Below are positions 61,036 to 64,000 of a stretch of DNA of 64,000 nt, in pieces; the stretch's first letter is position 1; every line of letters begins with the position of its first letter. The position numbers and the translations under genes are program-made. The notes under the pieces were generated by a model. The model did no database searches, was not told where the DNA came from, and worked only from the letters and a program-made list of their open reading frames with translations. The DNA is from Eubacteriales bacterium (GTDB taxonomy: Bacteria > Bacillota > Clostridia > Oscillospirales > CAG-382). The stretch covers positions 62,001 to 126,000 of the forward strand of contig JAQVPJ010000002.1 in NCBI GenBank assembly GCA_028702135.1, given 5' to 3'.

Positions 61036-61064
61036 AGTATATCTTGTTTTTCGGCTTTTGTCAA
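61036..61064 (-). promoter_or_regulatory. Promoter of rpmB
   Basis: On the minus strand TTGACA (61064-61059) is followed after 17 bases by TATACT (61041-61036), about 44 bases before the start codon. Confidence 0.8.
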
Positions 61065-61136
61065 TAGTATTTTTTAAACTTACTCCGTTTTTCGGTTCGG
61101 CGGTATAAAAGTTTTATATATTTAAAAAGAAAACAG

Positions 61137-62510
61137 CTATTTTTCGGTGATTTTTTTAGCAAGTTCTGTTATATTACCCGCACCCATAAAAATAAGCAAA
61201 TCACCCGGATGGATATTTTTTTCAAGGTATTCTTCTATTTCTGAAAAGCTGTCCAAATATACACTGCCGCTGACCTTTTCCGCAAGCTGTTTTGAAGTTG
61301 TGCCATAAATATTATTCTCTCTTGCGGAATAAACGTCTGCGAATACGGGCAAATCACAATCAGTAAAGGAGGAAGCAAAATCATCAAACAAATCATGTAG
61401 CCTTGAGAAGGTATGAGGCTGGAAAACACAGACGGTGCGATTATAACCCATTCCTTTAGCTGCGGTCAGACTAGCTTTGATTTCATCGGGATGATGTGCA
61501 TAATCATCAAAAACATCCGCGCCGCGGAATTTACCCTTATACTCAAATCTTCTGCTTACACCCTTGAAGCGTTTTATACCGGCTATGACGGTCTTTTTGG
61601 AGATTCCGCAAAGGTCGCTGCAAGCGATAACGGCAAGAGCGTTTGAAATATTATGCACGCCCGGAACAGATAAGGAAACCGTCATATGGTAGCTGCCGTT
61701 TTTGTAAGCGTCAAACTCCGCAAACCCCTTGTTCATAACAATGTTCGAAGCATAAAAATCGGCATTGCGGTTACCCGATGCACTGAAAGTTACAAGATTG
61801 CCTTTATAGTTCTGCGCTGCTTTTACAGCGCCCTCGGAATCGAGATTTACTATCGAATAACCCGTCTTGTCGGTATTGGATATGAATTTTCCGAAAGAAC
61901 TGACAAGCCACTCGAGATCTGGGAAATAATCGGTATGGTCGAGCCTTACGTTAAGCACAACTGATATTTTCGGGAAAAAGTTGAGAAATGCGTCCTTGTA
62001 CTCGCAGGCTTCAAAAACGATATTCTCATCGTTCCCGATTCTGTAGGTGGAATCTATCTCCGGCAAAACAGCGCCGACAAGCACTGTGGGATCGTATTTT
62101 TTATCTTCTAAATAAACATAAGCAAGCATACCGCTTGTTGTTGACTTCCCATGAGTGCCGGCGACTCCGATCGAGTTCGCATACATTTTTACAATCGCTC
62201 CCAGTAGCTGCGCGCGTTCATAAAGCGGAATACCTTTTTTCCTGATCTGGAGAATCTCAGGATGATCAGCACAAAGAGCCGTCGTATATAAAGCGCAGCT
62301 TACGCCGTCAAGGTTGGATTCCTTAGTATCATAGAATACCCTTATCCCGTTTTTCTCAAGCTTATCCGTAAGCTCACTTGTGGTCCTATCGTAACCGCAG
62401 ACATTGTAACCTTTATTCTTTAGCAGCATAGCAAGCGCAGACATGCTTATGCCGCCAATCCCTGCAAAATATATGCTACCCACCGTTGGAATGTCATTAA
62501 AGTTAAGCAT
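61137..62510 (-). CDS. murC: UDP-N-acetylmuramate--L-alanine ligase
   Basis: MurC attaches L-alanine to UDP-MurNAc, the first amino-acid step of peptidoglycan synthesis. The 457-residue protein has the N-terminal Rossmann motif IYFAGIGGISMSALA, the P-loop GVAGTHGKSTTSGMLAY, VLNVRLDHTDYF, the DDYAHHPDEIKASL motif and FQPHTFSRLHDLFDDF. It is complete and standard. It stands alone and is divergent from spoVG, so the two are served by a shared 147-base control region. Confidence 0.96.
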   Translation of the reverse strand: MLNFNDIPTVGSIYFAGIGGISMSALAMLLKNKGYNVCGYDRTTSELTDKLEKNGIRVFYDTKESNLDGVSCALYTTALCADHPEILQIRKKGIPLYERAQLLGAIVKMYANSIGVAGTHGKSTTSGMLAYVYLEDKKYDPTVLVGAVLPEIDSTYRIGNDENIVFEACEYKDAFLNFFPKISVVLNVRLDHTDYFPDLEWLVSSFGKFISNTDKTGYSIVNLDSEGAVKAAQNYKGNLVTFSASGNRNADFYASNIVMNKGFAEFDAYKNGSYHMTVSLSVPGVHNISNALAVIACSDLCGISKKTVIAGIKRFKGVSRRFEYKGKFRGADVFDDYAHHPDEIKASLTAAKGMGYNRTVCVFQPHTFSRLHDLFDDFASSFTDCDLPVFADVYSARENNIYGTTSKQLAEKVSGSVYLDSFSEIEEYLEKNIHPGDLLIFMGAGNITELAKKITEK

Positions 62511-62540
62511 AATATCCTCCCTATAGAAGTCTCAATCATA

Positions 62541-62594
62541 AGTATATCACAAATAAAGCAAAATAAAAGATGTTTTATGCAATAATGCATAAAA
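62541..62594. promoter_or_regulatory. murC-spoVG control region with perfect palindrome
   Basis: On the minus strand an extended -10 (TGATATACT, TATACT at 62546-62541) probably serves murC. Upstream of it, TTTTATGCA-ATAA-TGCATAAAA (62573-62594) is a perfect inverted repeat with 9-base arms, set where a regulator of murC, spoVG or both could bind. The spoVG promoter itself is not clear. Confidence 0.5.
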
Positions 62595-62657
62595 AAAATA
62601 GTTGTTTTAATAATAACTATAATCATAAACCTATGAAATAAGGAGTATTGAATAATT

Positions 62658-62909
62658 ATGCATGTAACTGACATTAAAATAAGAAGAAGTTTTACGGAAG
62701 GAAACCTTCTTGCAGTATTCACAATCGTGCTTGACGAGGAGCTGGCTCTTCACGACATCAAGCTTATAAAAGGTCGGGAAAAATTTATAATAGCAATGCC
62801 CAGCAGAGTCGGTATGGACGGAACACACAGGGATATCGTCCACCCTATAAAAGCGGAACTGCGAAGCGAGATAGAAACACGGATAATACAGTTTTACGAG
62901 AATTTATAA
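62658..62909 (+). CDS. spoVG: Septation protein SpoVG
   Basis: SpoVG is a small nucleic-acid-binding regulator of sporulation, septation and envelope genes. The 83-residue protein has the family features MHVTDIKIRR, LAVFTIVLDEELALHDIKLI, IAMPSRVGMDGTHRDIVHPI and a Glu/Arg-rich C-terminal helix. AAGGAG about 12 bases before the ATG gives translation initiation. The protein is of normal length. Confidence 0.97.
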   Translation: MHVTDIKIRRSFTEGNLLAVFTIVLDEELALHDIKLIKGREKFIIAMPSRVGMDGTHRDIVHPIKAELRSEIETRIIQFYENL

Positions 62910-63023
62910 ATTTTCCTTATGTTTATAATGTTTTCCATTGAAATTAAGCCCGACATATGATAAAATACCGCTTAAGCTGATTTATATTCAATAATTGCAT
63001 GTAAGTTTATGGAGGTTTTTGTA

Positions 63024-63809
63024 TTGATCCTGACAATAGATATCGGCAACACGGGTACAACGATTGGTTTTTACAAAAATGATTTGCTATGCCATCCCAC
63101 TAAAATATCCTCCAAACCGCACAGAAGCGCGGATGAATATACTATGCTTTTCGAAACACTCTGCTTTCAAAAGGGAGTTGACAAAAAAGAGGTGGTGGGG
63201 TGCGCCATCTCCTCGGTTGTTCCACACCTTACGGATAAAACAAAACAGGCTGTTACAGCCGTGTTTTCCTGTAATCCAATAATCATTACCCATGGTATTA
63301 AGACCGGTCTTAACATAAGGATAGACAATCATACCCAGCTTGGCTCGGATATAGTTGCCGATACCGTTGCCGCCGCAGTGGTTTTGGAAAAACCCTTTGC
63401 CGTTATCGACCTCGGAACGGCTACAACCATTTCGGCTGTAAACGCTACGGGCGAGCTAATTGGAGTGATAATAGCACCGGGTGTCCGGCTCTCTGTGGAC
63501 GCACTTTCGCAGAACGCCGCGGAACTACCGTATATTTCATTATCAGAACCGAAAGCTCTTTTGGGGAAAAACACAGAGGATTCCATGATCAGCGGAAGTG
63601 TTTACGGCACAGCGGCTATGATCGACGGAATTATAACACGTCTTTGCGAGGAGTTCGGAAGGGATTATATAAGCGTTATTGCTTGCGGCGGGCTTGCGGG
63701 TGATGTAATACCATTCTGCCAGACTGAAATTGAAATTGAACCTTATCTGACACTAAACGGTCTTAATCATATATATAAATTGAACCAAAGGAAAGGTAAA
63801 TCTACATAA
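63024..63809 (+). CDS. coaX: Type III pantothenate kinase
   Basis: CoaX phosphorylates pantothenate, the first step of CoA synthesis; the type III form is not inhibited by CoA. The 261-residue protein has the phosphate motif LTIDIGNTGTTIGFY, HTQLGSDIVAD, DLGTATTISAVNATGE and GVRLSVDALSQNAAEL. GGAGG at 63011-63015 identifies the TTG at 63024 as the start (8-base spacing); the upstream ATG at 63009 would overlap this site. It is followed by an ECF transporter S component that may import its substrate. Confidence 0.95.
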   Translation: MILTIDIGNTGTTIGFYKNDLLCHPTKISSKPHRSADEYTMLFETLCFQKGVDKKEVVGCAISSVVPHLTDKTKQAVTAVFSCNPIIITHGIKTGLNIRIDNHTQLGSDIVADTVAAAVVLEKPFAVIDLGTATTISAVNATGELIGVIIAPGVRLSVDALSQNAAELPYISLSEPKALLGKNTEDSMISGSVYGTAAMIDGIITRLCEEFGRDYISVIACGGLAGDVIPFCQTEIEIEPYLTLNGLNHIYKLNQRKGKST

Positions 63810-63885
63810 TCGATTGCATCAAGCAGTCTTTTATAATAAATTTACGTTGCATCTGCAAAGCAGGGCGACAGTAAGGAGTTCGCAT

Positions 63886-64000
63886 ATGACAAACCAAAAT
63901 CGGAGCAGGACGCTCCACCTGACGCTCTTGGCGATGTTAAGCGCCATCATCGTACTTATGGCCTTTACCCCATTGGGGTATTTGAAAGTCGGACTGGTGG
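63886..64000 (+). CDS. ECF transporter S component (start of gene only)
   Basis: Only 38 codons are visible: a short basic start MTNQNRSRTL, then LTLLAMLSAIIVLMAFTPLG and YLKVG, the typical first membrane span and loop of energy-coupling-factor substrate-binding subunits. AAGGAG lies 10 bases before the ATG. Its place after coaX suggests pantothenate as a ligand, but many S components bind other vitamins. The gene continues past the window. Confidence 0.7.
   Translation, partial: MTNQNRSRTLHLTLLAMLSAIIVLMAFTPLGYLKVGLV

Noticed and set aside
1-64000. CRISPR array, prophage, transposon or restriction/toxin-antitoxin system
   Set aside because: No regularly spaced repeats, integrase, transposase, phage structural, methylase or toxin-like genes were seen.

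Overview
The window looks like a piece of chromosome from an endospore-forming Clostridia bacterium, probably an uncultured gut or rumen member of the Oscillospirales. The evidence is spoIIQ, spoIID and spoVG, the Firmicutes-type phoH-ybeY-era-recO-mutS2-pspC run, many lipoproteins, pyruvate phosphate dikinase and low-GC sigma-A promoters of the TTGACA-17-TATAAT type. The lineage is inferred from gene content; no rRNA is present. I see no prophage, transposase, CRISPR array or restriction system, so most of the window is ordinary core genome with accessory patches.

Layout. 0-6.2 kb: a leftward unit murD, three tandem M42 aminopeptidases, a methionine-gamma-lyase-like PLP enzyme and a cut-off receiver-domain protein, divergent from rnpB (RNase P RNA). 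6.7-10.2 kb: prfB without the usual programmed frameshift, a small membrane protein and htpG. 10.2-13 kb: leftward unknown membrane protein, spoIID and spoIIQ. 13-17.8 kb: a two-gene carbohydrate locus (DUF6259-like hydrolase, DUF4855-like lipoprotein). 17.9-19.3 kb: tRNA-Leu(CAA), a gene-poor stretch, and a two-gene zinc-ribbon module flanked by a decayed copy of the ppdK 3' end. 19.3-29.1 kb: ppdK, pth, mfd, a PPIase lipoprotein and tyrS. 29.2-31 kb: two lipoproteins sharing an almost identical 540-bp segment. 31-35.2 kb: accessory genes, including a ferredoxin / Crp-Fnr / DUF2892 cluster and an 11-cysteine small protein. 35.4-38.5 kb: a GH26-like lipoprotein and the adaptation pair cheC-cheD. 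39-44.8 kb: the leftward phoH-ybeY-era-recO-mutS2-pspC unit. 45-49.5 kb: an orphan solute-binding lipoprotein, then a zinc-type uptake operon with its Fur-family regulator. 49.6-54 kb: metA-nadB-nadC and a surface protein. 54.1-57.4 kb: tsaC-coaE-lytic transglycosylase-M18 aminopeptidase. 57.4-64 kb: a long solute-binding-like lipoprotein, a GNAT acetyltransferase, rpmB, murC, spoVG, coaX and the start of an ECF transporter S component.

Functional picture. Housekeeping genes cover translation (rnpB, prfB, pth, tyrS, rpmB, era, ybeY, tsaC), cell wall (murC, murD, lytic transglycosylase), DNA repair (mfd, recO, mutS2), cofactors (nadB, nadC, coaE, coaX) and sulfur amino acids (metA). Four metallo-aminopeptidases and several secreted glycosidase or solute-binding lipoproteins point to a peptide- and polysaccharide-using anaerobe. 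cheC and cheD suggest chemotaxis. The least explained parts are the ppdK-flanked insert, the duplicated lipoprotein domain, the DUF6259/DUF4855 pair, the 816-residue lipoprotein, the Cys-rich small protein and several palindromes placed on promoters. I do not see convincing evidence for a wholly new multi-gene system; the best candidates are listed as findings.
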